From: Streptomyces sp. ISL-96
Lineage (GTDB): Bacteria > Actinomycetota > Actinomycetes > Streptomycetales > Streptomycetaceae
Assembly (NCBI RefSeq): GCF_018614035.1
Contig: NZ_JAGGPA010000041.1
Coordinates: forward strand, 1-64,000
Direction of reading: 5' to 3'
DNA: 64,000 nucleotides
Shown here: positions 26,378 through 35,097 of the stretch, piece after piece
Layout: every line of letters starts with the position of its first letter
How positions within the stretch are numbered: the first letter of the stretch is position 1
Notes under the pieces: generated by a model
The model's input: only the letters and a program-made list of their open reading frames with translations
The model's database searches: none
What the model was told of the DNA's origin: nothing
Program-made: the position numbers and the translations under genes

Positions 26378-26878
26378 CTACGGCGTGTTGTCGCGGCCCG
26401 TGCCGCGCTCTGTGCCGCGTTCCGTCCCGCGCTGGGCGACCAGGACGTCCCTGATCTCCTTCAGCAGTTCGACCTCGGTGACCTCCATGACCTCCACGGT
26501 GGCTTCCCTCGCCTTGTCCCGCGCCGCCCGCCGCGCCAGGTACTTGGCCATGGGGAGCACCATGAGGAAGTAGACGACCGCAGCGGTGATCAGGAAGCTG
26601 AGGACCGCGCTGAGAACGAGCCCCCAGTTGATCGGGATGCCCTGCATCACGCCGTTCTCGTCCGGCTTGCACGGCTGCTTCAGGCAGGAGCTGTACTTCT
26701 CCAGGTCCTGCGTGCCGAACGCACCGACCAGCGGGTTGATGACCCCCTTCACGATCGAGTTCACGACGTTGGTGAACGCGGCGCCGATGACCACCGCGAC
26801 AGCCAGGTCGATCACGTTGCCGCGCATCAGGAAGGCCTTGAAGCCGGCCAGCACGCTCTGCTTCTTCTCCTCGCTCAC
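26378..26878 (-). CDS. mscL: Large-conductance mechanosensitive channel MscL
   Basis: 166 residues. FLMRGNVIDLAVAVVIGAAF is the conserved first helix of MscL, NPLVG follows, and the second membrane helix is LSAVLSFLITAAVVYFLMVLP. The pentameric channel opens under membrane tension to release solutes during hypo-osmotic shock. A C-terminal extension with a GTERGTERGTGR repeat makes it longer than the usual ~130-150. The periplasmic loop carries two Cys (SSCLKQPCKP), unusual for MscL. Confidence 0.93.
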   Translation of the reverse strand: MSEEKKQSVLAGFKAFLMRGNVIDLAVAVVIGAAFTNVVNSIVKGVINPLVGAFGTQDLEKYSSCLKQPCKPDENGVMQGIPINWGLVLSAVLSFLITAAVVYFLMVLPMAKYLARRAARDKAREATVEVMEVTEVELLKEIRDVLVAQRGTERGTERGTGRDNTP

Positions 26879-27013
26879 GAATGAGCCTCTTTTCGCATGT
26901 ACCGGGGGCGGAGCAAACAGTTCCGAAACCTACGTCAGCAGGTGACGGCCCTGTCCAATCCCGGCCCACACACCAGCGACTTGACAGCCGGCCAGTTCGA
27001 GCCGGCACTCGAG

Positions 27014-27637
27014 TCAGCACAGCGTCACCGCCAGTTGGGACGTCGTGCCCACACCGGCCAGTGCCGCGGCCGTGGTTCGCGGTACGGACAGGACGACCAG
27101 CGCACCGCCGCCCTCGGCCCCCGCGGCCTCGTGTGCCTCCGGCGCCTTCGGTACCTCCACCACCCGCGCACCGACAGCCACCACCCGCGCGGCCGGCGGT
27201 TCACCACCCGCCACCGACGCGTCGGCGGCCGCCGCGATCACGTCGACGCGGTCTCCCCGGCGCAGCAGCCGCACGGTCCCGGCGTCCGCGATACGCACCG
27301 GCGCGGACACCATCTCCACCGGCCGGCGCTCGCGCCGCGCCGCCGCGCCCGAGTCGGCCCGCGACAGCGCGTGTTCCCGCGCCTGTGCCTGGGCTCGCGC
27401 CTGTGCCGCACCGCCCGTACGCCCCGCGTCGCGCGCCCCCGAAGCGGCCAGCGCGGCGGCGGTCATCGCGAGCCCGGCCGCCATCGCCCGCCTCCTGCGG
27501 CGCACCGCCCGCCGGAGCCGGTGCCTGCCGCCGCGCACCCGCAGCGGTGCGAATTCCGGCACACCGCACGGATCCGGCCCGGGAACGGGCGGCACGGGGG
27601 GAGTGGGGACGTAGGGATAGAGGGACACGGTGACCAC
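27014..27637 (-). CDS. SAF-domain / CpaB-RcpC-like protein
   Basis: 207 residues. A basic, arginine-rich N-terminal region leads into a hydrophobic segment (AMAAGLAMTAAALAASGA, about 51-68), then a domain with VSAPVRIADAGTVRLLRRGD and VVEVPKAPEA, similar to the SAF/CpaB domain of Flp-pilus assembly proteins. No other pilus genes are nearby, so a pilus role is doubtful. Start GTG at 27637 is uncertain; the gene is Ala/Arg-rich but strand and frame bias fit. Confidence 0.65.
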   Translation of the reverse strand: MVTVSLYPYVPTPPVPPVPGPDPCGVPEFAPLRVRGGRHRLRRAVRRRRRAMAAGLAMTAAALAASGARDAGRTGGAAQARAQAQAREHALSRADSGAAARRERRPVEMVSAPVRIADAGTVRLLRRGDRVDVIAAAADASVAGGEPPAARVVAVGARVVEVPKAPEAHEAAGAEGGGALVVLSVPRTTAAALAGVGTTSQLAVTLC

Positions 27638-27754
27638 CGCCTGCCACGAGGACTTCGAGGAGTTCCGGCTGGACGCTCCTCACGATCCACGGTCAGCCCG
27701 AATCCCGCCGACGCCTGTGGACAGTCCCCCAACTCTGGACAAATCGATCACCCG

Positions 27755-28588
27755 TTAGGGCAGCGCGATCCCGGTGTCGATCCCGTCCAGCGCGTGCGAA
27801 CACAGACAGTCGCGGGCCTCGTCCGCCGGCAGCCCCGCCACCGCGTCGAAGAGCACATCCCGCAGCCGGTCCACATTCGCCGCGAAGACCTTGAGCACCT
27901 CCGCGTAGGAGACACCCTCGCCCGACTCCGCCCCGGCGTCCAGGTCCGTGACCAGCGCCAGCGACGTGTAGCAAAGTCCCAGTTCCCTGGCGAGCACGGC
28001 CTCGGGATGTCCGGTCATGCCGACGACCGACCAGCCCGCCGCCGCATGCCACCGCGATTCCGCCCGCGTCGAGAACCGCGGCCCCTCGATGACGACCAGC
28101 GTCCCGCCGTCCACCGGCTCCCACTGCCGCCCGCGCGCCGCGTCGAGCGCCGCCTTGCGTCCCTCGGGGCAGTACGGGTCGGCGAAGGTCAGGTGTACGA
28201 CGTTCGGCAGCTTCCCGTCCACCGGCGTCTCGCCGTCGTAGAACGTCTGCGCGCGCGCCTTCGTACGGTCCACCAGCTGATCCGGTACGAGCAGCGTGCC
28301 GGGCCCGTACTCGACCCGCAGCCCGCCCACCGCGCACGGCCCGAGCACCTGACGCGCACCGACGGACCGCAGCGCCCACAGGTTGGCGCGGTAATTGATG
28401 CGGTGCGGCGGCAGGTGGTGACCGCGCCCGTGGCGGGGGAGGAAGGCCACCCGCCGTCCCGCGATCTCACCGAGGAAGAGCGAGTCGCTCGGCTTCCCGT
28501 ACGGGGTGTCCACCTCGACCTCGGTCACGTCCTCCAGGAAGGAGTAGAAGCCCGAGCCGCCTATCACGCCGATCTCCGCATTCGCCAT
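27755..28588 (-). CDS. mtnP: S-methyl-5'-thioadenosine phosphorylase
   Basis: 277 residues. IGVIGGSGFYSFL at the start, FLPRHGRGHHLPPHRINYRAN, EGPRFSTRAES and GMTGHPEAVLARE are diagnostic for the MTAP branch of purine nucleoside phosphorylases. It splits methylthioadenosine to adenine and 5-methylthioribose-1-phosphate for methionine salvage. ATG at 28588. The terminator of the upstream fmdB gene lies in the spacer, so it probably has its own promoter. Substrate choice within the family (MTA versus other nucleosides) is inferred. Confidence 0.88.
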   Translation of the reverse strand: MANAEIGVIGGSGFYSFLEDVTEVEVDTPYGKPSDSLFLGEIAGRRVAFLPRHGRGHHLPPHRINYRANLWALRSVGARQVLGPCAVGGLRVEYGPGTLLVPDQLVDRTKARAQTFYDGETPVDGKLPNVVHLTFADPYCPEGRKAALDAARGRQWEPVDGGTLVVIEGPRFSTRAESRWHAAAGWSVVGMTGHPEAVLARELGLCYTSLALVTDLDAGAESGEGVSYAEVLKVFAANVDRLRDVLFDAVAGLPADEARDCLCSHALDGIDTGIALP

Positions 28589-28622
28589 GGCGGCCACAGT
28601 AGCCGGGCGCGGAAACGCCGAG

Positions 28623-28649
28623 GACCCCGCCGTCGGAAACGGCGGGGTC
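28623..28649 (-). terminator. Hairpin terminator after the FmdB-family gene
   Basis: GACCCCGCCGT (28623-28633) pairs with ACGGCGGGGTC (28639-28649), an 11-bp stem with a 5-nt loop, 18 nt beyond the fmdB stop on the minus strand. Confidence 0.7.
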
Positions 28650-28666
28650 ACCCAGAAGCAGTGGGC

Positions 28667-29008
28667 CTAGGCGGCCGAGGAGCTGCTGGAAGAGCTGGAC
28701 GAGCTGCTGGAACCCGACGACGAGCTCGACGACGAGGCGGCCGGCTTCGAGTCGGACCCCGAAGAGGCATTCGACGAAGACGACGCTCCCGCCTTCGCGG
28801 GCGCCGTGGCCGGCGTGCTGCTCGACGAAGAGCCGCGGCTGTCGTTCCGGTAGAAACCGGAACCCTTGAAGACGATGCCGACCGCGGAGAACACCTTCTT
28901 CAGGCGTCCCTCACAGCTCGGGCACACGGTCAGTGCGTCATCGGTGAACTTCTGCACCGCCTCGAGGCCTTCGCCGCATTCGGTGCACTGGTACTGATAG
29001 GTCGGCAC
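28667..29008 (-). CDS. FmdB-family zinc-ribbon protein with Ser-rich tail
   Basis: 113 residues. The N-terminal zinc ribbon has C8/C11 (CTECG) and C29/C32 (CPSCE), followed by VFKGSGFYRNDSR, the conserved end of the FmdB regulatory-protein domain. The last ~60 residues are mostly Ser, Ala and Gly and look disordered. Its exact role is unknown; relatives are thought to be regulatory. The GTG at 29008 has GGAGGAGC upstream, and a CIRCE-like inverted repeat lies directly before that site, implying HrcA control. Confidence 0.88.
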   Translation of the reverse strand: MPTYQYQCTECGEGLEAVQKFTDDALTVCPSCEGRLKKVFSAVGIVFKGSGFYRNDSRGSSSSSTPATAPAKAGASSSSNASSGSDSKPAASSSSSSSGSSSSSSSSSSSSAA

Positions 29009-29017
29009 TTGCTCCTC

Positions 29018-29044
29018 CTGGCACTCTCACTCAATGAGTGCTAA
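29018..29044 (-). promoter_or_regulatory. CIRCE-like element (HrcA operator)
   Basis: CTGGCACTC (29018-29026), a 9-nt spacer and GAGTGCTAA (29036-29044). The CIRCE consensus is TTAGCACTC-N9-GAGTGCTAA; one arm matches 9 of 9, the other 7 of 9, with the exact spacing. It lies just upstream of the ribosome site of the FmdB-family gene. Confidence 0.8.
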
Positions 29045-29075
29045 CGACGTTCCAATACTGACGTATTCCGCTGGA

Positions 29076-30341
29076 TCAGTCCACCGTCACAGGCACTCGG
29101 TGACTCACGCCACGTGCCGCGACCCGTCCCGGAGCCTTCGGCGCGAGCCGCGAGCGCAGCGCCACCAGGGTGGCGAGGGCGAGCGCGGTGCCCACCAGAG
29201 GGACCAGGAATCCGGCGCTGGCGCCGTTGGCGTCCGCCAGCCGTCCCGCGACCGTGACGCCCGCGGCCTGGCCGAGCGCGACGGCGCCGGTCAGCCAGGT
29301 GAACGCCTCGGTACGGGCCGTGGCGGGCACCAGGGTTTCGACCATGGTGTAGCCGGTGATCAGCGCGGGCGCGATGCACAGGCCGACGATCAGGCCCAGA
29401 CCGGCGAGCAGGGGCACGGAGTGCACCGCCCACAGTCCGGAGGCGGCCAGCGTCAGCGCGGCGTACCCGACCATCAGACGGCGCCGGGGCCCGACCTTCC
29501 AGGCGATGGCGCCGCACGCGACACCGGCGAGCATGTTGCCCGCGGCGAACGTTCCGTAGAGCAGTCCGTTCACGCCGGGGTTGCCGATCTCCTCGGAGAA
29601 CGCGGTCAGCGAGACCTGCATTCCCCCGAAGACAGCGCCGATGCCGAGGAAGGCCACCACCAGCACTCGTACGCCCGGAATGGACAGCGCGGAGGCGCGC
29701 GGCCCGTCGGACATCGACAGGCGTCCGGCCCGCGGCTGTGTACGTCGCTGTGCGGCGAAGAACAGACCGCCGACCAGGGTCAGCACGGCCTCGGCGGCCA
29801 GGCCGGCCGCCGGGTGCACACCGGTGCACAGCGCGGTCGCGAGAACCGGTCCCACGACGAAGGTGAACTCGTCCGTCACGGACTCGAAGGCCGCGGCGGT
29901 CGACATCAGCGGCGAGCCCTCCAGCTTGGCGGCCCAGCGGGACCGCACCATAGGCCCGATCTGCGGAACAGAGGCACCGGTGGGAACAGCCGCGACGAAG
30001 AGCGCCCACATGGGCGCTCCCGAGAGCGCCAGCACGAGCAGTGTGACGACGGAAGCGGTGTGCACGAGAACGCCCGGAAACAGAACGGCGCTCTGTCCGA
30101 AACGGTCGGCCAGTTTGCCGCTCTGCGGCGCGAACAGTGCCATGGAAACGCCGGTGACGGCGGCGACGGCGCCCGCACTCCCGTAGGACCCTGTGGTGTG
30201 CTGGACGAGCAGCACGATGCCGATGGTCAGCATCGCGAAGGGCTGCCGTGCCAGGAATCCCGGCACCAGGTACGTCCATGCTCCAGGGGTGCGGAGCAGC
30301 TGGCCGTAACCGGGACGGGGGGTAGTGACCGTGTTGGACAC
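29076..30341 (-). CDS. MFS transporter (12-TM type)
   Basis: 421 residues with about 12 hydrophobic segments. LFAPQSGKLADRFGQS after helix 2 and the repeat-like AAFESVTDEFTFVVGPVLAT of the middle loop are typical for MFS exporters related to macrolide or sugar efflux. The start is GTG at 30341, with AAGG upstream; an upstream in-frame ATG exists. Monocistronic, with about 250 nt of leader and no nearby regulator. Substrate unknown. Confidence 0.82.
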   Translation of the reverse strand: MSNTVTTPRPGYGQLLRTPGAWTYLVPGFLARQPFAMLTIGIVLLVQHTTGSYGSAGAVAAVTGVSMALFAPQSGKLADRFGQSAVLFPGVLVHTASVVTLLVLALSGAPMWALFVAAVPTGASVPQIGPMVRSRWAAKLEGSPLMSTAAAFESVTDEFTFVVGPVLATALCTGVHPAAGLAAEAVLTLVGGLFFAAQRRTQPRAGRLSMSDGPRASALSIPGVRVLVVAFLGIGAVFGGMQVSLTAFSEEIGNPGVNGLLYGTFAAGNMLAGVACGAIAWKVGPRRRLMVGYAALTLAASGLWAVHSVPLLAGLGLIVGLCIAPALITGYTMVETLVPATARTEAFTWLTGAVALGQAAGVTVAGRLADANGASAGFLVPLVGTALALATLVALRSRLAPKAPGRVAARGVSHRVPVTVD

Positions 30342-30594
30342 GGTCCTTGCCTTTCTGCCGCCTGGTGACGCTCCCCTGTGCACGCGGTGTGTGCGTGCGG
30401 GAGCCGCCGAGAGCTGTCCTCTTGCGCAGGACCGGCGGTAGATACCAGGACACCCACTGCGAGGGGGCCGGCCGCCGTACGGTCGCGCCAGCTCTGCGTC
30501 AGGCAGAGTTGGTCGATCAGTAGGCCTTCATGTTACAGGGCATCCCTGCGGCGCACCTGCGATTTGCGCACGGATTACGTCACACCACCTGTGA

Positions 30595-32109
30595 TCAACG
30601 TGATCGGTGGGAGCCGTTGACGCTCGTTCCCAGCCACCCGGCGAGCTTGCCGCCCTGCCCGACGGCCCGCAGCCGCCGCTCGGCGGCGTCCCGTACCGGA
30701 TCGGTCGCCACCACGAGCAGCTCGTCGCCGCGCCGCAGCACGGTCGTAGGCAGTGGCACGAAGCTCGTCCCCTCCCGTACGACCAGGGTGACCGCCGCCC
30801 CGTGCGGCAGCCGCAGCTCGGCCACCTCCACGCCGTGCATCCTCGACTTCTCGGGGATCGCGACCGACAGCAGGTGCCCGCGCAGCCGCTCCAGCGGCGC
30901 CGACTCGATGCCCAGGTCGGCGGCCTCGGAGGGGTCGTCGCCGAGCCGCAGCCACTTCGCCAGCCAGGGCAGCGTCGGCCCCTGGGCGAGGGTGTAGACG
31001 ACGACGAGGACGAAGACGATGTTGAAGATCCGGTCGCTGCCCTCGATCTCCGACACCAGGGGGATGGTCGCCAGGATGATGGGCACCGCGCCGCGCAGCC
31101 CGGCCCACGACATCAGGGCCTGCTCCTGCCACGGGATACGGAACGGCACCAGGCTGATCAGCACCGACAGGGGCCGCGCGATCATGGTGAGGATCAGTCC
31201 CACCATCACCGCCGGCCAGAAGTCGGCCAGCAGCTCGTGCGGCGTCACCAGCAGCCCGAGCAGGACGAACATGCCGATCTGCGCGATCCAGCCGAGCCCG
31301 TCCGCGAACCCGCGCGTGGCCGGCCAGTGCGGCAGCTTCGAGTTGCCCAGCACCATCGCGGCCAGATAGACGGCGAGGAAGCCACTGCCGTGCGCGATGG
31401 CCCCGGCGGCGTACGCCGATACGGCGATGGCCATGACCGCGATCGGATAGAGACCGGACGCGGGAAGCGCCACATGGCGCAGGGCGTACGCCCCGAGCCA
31501 GCCCATCGCGAGACCGATGCTCGCGCCGATCGCCAGTTCCAGGACGATCGTGCCGAGCAGGACGTACCAGTCGTCCACCGGGCCGACCGTCGAGAAGGCG
31601 ACCACCAGGATCACGACAGGAGCGTCGTTGAAGCCCGACTCCGCCTCCAGTACGCCCGTTATGCGCGACGGCAGTGGCACCTTGCGCAGTACGGAGAAGA
31701 CCGCGGCGGCGTCCGTCGACGAGACGACCGCGCCGACGATCAGAGACTGCCGCCAGTCCAGCCCCACCAGATAGTGCGCACCGGCCGCTGTAACGCCCAC
31801 GCTCACCGCGACGCCGACGGTCGACAGGACGACCGCGGCGGGCAACGCGGGTTTGATCTCCTTCCACTTCGTGCCCAGGCCGCCCTCGGCCAGGATCACC
31901 ACGAGTGCGGCATAGCCGATCACCTGTGTCAGTTCGGCGTTGTCGAACTTGACCTCGAAGATGCCGTCCTGCCCTATGGCGATCCCGATCCCGAGGTACA
32001 GCAGCAGGCTGGGGAGCCCGCTCCGGGACGAGATGCGTACCGCCGCGACGGCGATGAGCAGAACGAGCGAGCAGATGAGCAGGAGTTCATTGAGCTGGTG
32101 GACAGTCAG
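30595..32109 (-). CDS. Potassium/proton (cation/proton) antiporter with C-terminal TrkA-C domain
   Basis: 504 residues from a CTG start at 32109. Reading from it gives (M)TVHQLNELLLICSLVLL, then SSRSGLPSLLLYLGIGIAIG, the N-terminal helices of CPA-type antiporters. Starting at the first ATG/GTG (31923) would delete the first ~62 residues and two helices. The frame is open upstream only to a TAA, with no ATG/GTG/TTG in that span, and GGGAAGGA lies 9-16 nt before the CTG. The C-terminal ~90 residues (EVAELRLPHGAAVTLVVREG) look like a TrkA-C nucleotide-sensing domain. Confidence 0.82.
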   Translation of the reverse strand: MTVHQLNELLLICSLVLLIAVAAVRISSRSGLPSLLLYLGIGIAIGQDGIFEVKFDNAELTQVIGYAALVVILAEGGLGTKWKEIKPALPAAVVLSTVGVAVSVGVTAAGAHYLVGLDWRQSLIVGAVVSSTDAAAVFSVLRKVPLPSRITGVLEAESGFNDAPVVILVVAFSTVGPVDDWYVLLGTIVLELAIGASIGLAMGWLGAYALRHVALPASGLYPIAVMAIAVSAYAAGAIAHGSGFLAVYLAAMVLGNSKLPHWPATRGFADGLGWIAQIGMFVLLGLLVTPHELLADFWPAVMVGLILTMIARPLSVLISLVPFRIPWQEQALMSWAGLRGAVPIILATIPLVSEIEGSDRIFNIVFVLVVVYTLAQGPTLPWLAKWLRLGDDPSEAADLGIESAPLERLRGHLLSVAIPEKSRMHGVEVAELRLPHGAAVTLVVREGTSFVPLPTTVLRRGDELLVVATDPVRDAAERRLRAVGQGGKLAGWLGTSVNGSHRSR

Positions 32110-32313
32110 CGGGCCGTTCCTTCCCTCGCACGCCTGCCGGATCGTTCCTCCAGCGGCCGGTACTTCGTTACCTTACCTAATCTTTAACGTTTCCTTGACG
32201 CCGCTAGATCGTCCGTACGATCGCTGTTGGAGGCACCGCGTCCAGGCCGCCGGAGCGCTGCGCCTATGGTTGCTCCAGCACTCAAGGACCACCCTGCCCC
32301 TCGAAGGACAGCG

Positions 32314-35097
32314 ATGCCCGCCAACACCACCGCCTCTTCCGGCAAGAAGAAGAAGGGGCGTCGCGCCCGCCTGATCGTGATCGTGCTGGTGTTGGCCCTC
32401 GTCGCGGGTGTCGGCTACGGCACGTACTGGAGCATCAGCGCGGTGCGCGCCTCCTTCCCGCAGACCACAGGGTCGATCGAGATCGACGGGCTCTCGGGCC
32501 TCGTCGACGTCAAGCGCGACAATTACGGCATTCCGCAGATCTACGCGGACACCGACGAAGACCTCTTCCGAGCCCAGGGCTTCGTCCAGGCGCAGGACCG
32601 CTTCTACGAGATGGACGTCCGCCGTCACATGACGTCGGGCCGGCTCTCGGAGATGTTCGGCGCGGACCAGGTCGACACCGACGCGTTCCTGCGCACGCTC
32701 GGCTGGCGCCAGGTCGCGCAGCAGGAGTACGACACCAAGCTGTCGCCGGAGACGAAGAAGAACCTCCAGGCGTACGCGGCCGGCGTCAACTCCTACCTCG
32801 CGGGCCGCGACGGCAAGGACATCTCCGTCGAGTACGCCGCTCTGGGCTTCGTGAACGACTACAAGCCCGAGAAGTGGACGCCCGTCGACTCGGTTGCGTG
32901 GCTCAAGGCCATGGCCTGGGACCTGCGCGGCAACATGAAGAGCGAGATCGACCGTTCGCTGATGACGAGCAGGCTGAGCGCGAAGCAGATCAAGGACCTC
33001 TACCCGTCCTACCCGTACGACCGGAACAAGCCGGTCGTCGAGGAGGGCGGGATCGACGAGACGACGAAGAAGTACGACCCGAAGGCGTCAGGCACTTCGG
33101 ACACGGGCACGGGCACTGGCACGGGAACCGGCACCGGCACCGCATCCGGCACAGGCACCGGCACGGGCGTGGGCACCGGCGCCGCCGACGCCACCCAGGG
33201 CCTCCAGTCCCAGCTCTCCGGCATCTCCGACGCCCTCGACGGGATCCCCGCACTCTTCGGCCCGAACGGCAGCGGCATCGGCTCCAACTCCTGGGTCGTC
33301 TCCGGCAAGTACACGACGACCAAGAAGCCGCTGCTCGCCAACGACCCGCACCTCGCGCCCCAGTTGCCGTCGCTCTGGTACCAGATGGGACTGCACTGCC
33401 GCAGCCTCTCCAAGACCTGCCAGTACGACACCGCCGGCTACACCTTCTCCGGCATGCCCGGCGTGATAATCGGCCACAACCAGGACATCGCCTGGGGCTT
33501 CACCAACCTCGGCGCCGACGTCACCGACCTCTACCTGCAGAAGATCTCGGGCGACGGCTACCTCTACGACGGCCGTACGAAGCCCTTCACCACCCGCGAG
33601 GAGACCATCAAGGTCGCCGGCGGCAAGCCGAAGACCATCACGGTCCGCTCCACCAACAACGGCCCGCTGGTCTCCGACCGCAACGACGAGCTCGGGAAGG
33701 TCGGCGAGAAGGCCCCGGTCACCAACGCCGCGCCCGACCGCGGCGCCGGCTACGGGATCTCCCTCAAGTGGACCGCCCTGATGCCCGGCAAGTCCATGGA
33801 CGCCGTGTTCGAGCTCAACCGGGCCACGGACTTCAAGACCTTCCGCGCCGCCGCCGCCCACTTCGAGGTCCCCTCCCAGAACCTCATCTACGCCGACACC
33901 AAGGGCCACATCGGCTACCAGGCCCCCGGCCGCATCCCGGTCCGTAACGCGGGCGACGGCACCACGCCCGCCGCCGGCTGGGACTCCCGCTACCGCTGGA
34001 AGAGCTTCATCCCGCAGGCGGAGCTGCCGTACGAGTACGACCCGGAGCGCGGCTACATCGTCACCGCCAACCAGGCCGTGATCGACAAGAAGAAGTACCC
34101 CTACCTCCTCACCGAGGACTGGGGCTACGGCGCCCGCAGCCAGCGCATCAACGACCTCATCGAGTCGAAGATCGCCGACGGCGGCAAGATCTCCACCGAC
34201 GACATGCGCACCATGCAGATGGACAACAGCAGCGAGATCGCCAAGCTGCTCACCCCCCACCTGCTGAAGATCGACGTGGCCGACCCGAACGTCCGCGAGA
34301 CGCAGAAGCTGCTCGAAGGCTGGGACTACACCCAGGAGCCGGACTCGGCCGCCGCCGCGTACTTCAACGCGGTCTGGCGCAACGTCCTCAAACTGGCCTT
34401 CGGCAACAAGCTGCCCAAGGAGCTGCGGGCCAAGGGACAGTGCCTCAGCGTCCGCCCCGCCGACGCCACGGGCCCGGTCGACGACCTCGACGAGCGGGTA
34501 CGCGAATGCGGCCAGCGCGCCAAGGACTCGGCGCAGCCGGACGGCGGCGACCGCTGGTACGAGGTCGTCCGCAAGATGCTGGGCGACGAGAAGAACGAGT
34601 GGTGGCAGGCGCCGAAGAACCGCCTGGACGGGCCGACCGACACCCGTGACGAGCTGCTCGCCCGCGCGCTGAAGGACGCCCGCTGGGAGCTGACCGCCAA
34701 GCTCGGCAAGGACATCGACTCCTGGAGCTGGGGCCGCCTGCACCAGCTGAACCTGAAGAACCAGACCCTCGGTACGAGCGGCCCCGGAGTCGTCCAGTCG
34801 CTCCTCAACCGCGGTCCGTGGAACCTGGGCGGCGGCGAGGCGGCCGTCAACGCCACCGGCTGGAACGCGGCGGGCGGCTACGAGGTCATCTGGGTGCCGT
34901 CCATGCGCATGGTCGTCAACCTCAACGACCTCGACAAGTCCCGCTGGATCAACCTCACCGGCGCGTCGGGCCACGCGTACAGCTCGCACTACACCGACCA
35001 GACCGACAAGTGGGCGAAGGGCGAGCTGCTGGACTGGCCGTTCAGCGACCAGGCGGTCGAGAAGAGCACCACCGACAAACTGGTACTCAGGCCGTAA
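32314..35097 (+). CDS. Penicillin acylase family protein (Ntn-hydrolase)
   Basis: 927 residues. A single membrane helix (about 20-40) follows a Lys/Arg cluster, so the protein is probably membrane-anchored with its catalytic domain outside. The precursor should be cleaved before S324 in GIGSNSWVVSG, the new N-terminal nucleophile. Just before it (about 263-289) lies a glycine-threonine repeat that probably forms the spacer removed during maturation. Later blocks (NLIYADTKGHIGYQAPGRIP, VTANQ) match the family. It deacylates amides; relatives degrade quorum signals or beta-lactams. ATG 32314 has GAAGGA upstream. Confidence 0.85.
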   Translation: MPANTTASSGKKKKGRRARLIVIVLVLALVAGVGYGTYWSISAVRASFPQTTGSIEIDGLSGLVDVKRDNYGIPQIYADTDEDLFRAQGFVQAQDRFYEMDVRRHMTSGRLSEMFGADQVDTDAFLRTLGWRQVAQQEYDTKLSPETKKNLQAYAAGVNSYLAGRDGKDISVEYAALGFVNDYKPEKWTPVDSVAWLKAMAWDLRGNMKSEIDRSLMTSRLSAKQIKDLYPSYPYDRNKPVVEEGGIDETTKKYDPKASGTSDTGTGTGTGTGTGTASGTGTGTGVGTGAADATQGLQSQLSGISDALDGIPALFGPNGSGIGSNSWVVSGKYTTTKKPLLANDPHLAPQLPSLWYQMGLHCRSLSKTCQYDTAGYTFSGMPGVIIGHNQDIAWGFTNLGADVTDLYLQKISGDGYLYDGRTKPFTTREETIKVAGGKPKTITVRSTNNGPLVSDRNDELGKVGEKAPVTNAAPDRGAGYGISLKWTALMPGKSMDAVFELNRATDFKTFRAAAAHFEVPSQNLIYADTKGHIGYQAPGRIPVRNAGDGTTPAAGWDSRYRWKSFIPQAELPYEYDPERGYIVTANQAVIDKKKYPYLLTEDWGYGARSQRINDLIESKIADGGKISTDDMRTMQMDNSSEIAKLLTPHLLKIDVADPNVRETQKLLEGWDYTQEPDSAAAAYFNAVWRNVLKLAFGNKLPKELRAKGQCLSVRPADATGPVDDLDERVRECGQRAKDSAQPDGGDRWYEVVRKMLGDEKNEWWQAPKNRLDGPTDTRDELLARALKDARWELTAKLGKDIDSWSWGRLHQLNLKNQTLGTSGPGVVQSLLNRGPWNLGGGEAAVNATGWNAAGGYEVIWVPSMRMVVNLNDLDKSRWINLTGASGHAYSSHYTDQTDKWAKGELLDWPFSDQAVEKSTTDKLVLRP
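33102..33180 (+). repeat. GGCACN hexamer repeat encoding a Gly-Thr run
   Basis: About 13 copies of a degenerate 6-base unit (GGC AC/GG N) encode alternating Gly-Thr with a few Ala/Val breaks, in the precursor spacer of the penicillin acylase. The wobble positions vary, so it is old or selected at protein level rather than a fresh microsatellite. Confidence 0.75.

Noticed and set aside
30342..30594. Possible attenuator leader peptide before the MFS gene at 29076-30341
   Set aside because: No short ORF with matching alternate hairpins could be made out; the open frames here overlap the pump gene and look like chance.
32160..32200. Iron-box-like TTAGGTAAGG half site upstream of the antiporter
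   Set aside because: Only one half of the IdeR/DmdR consensus is present; the second half does not match, so I do not call it an operator.
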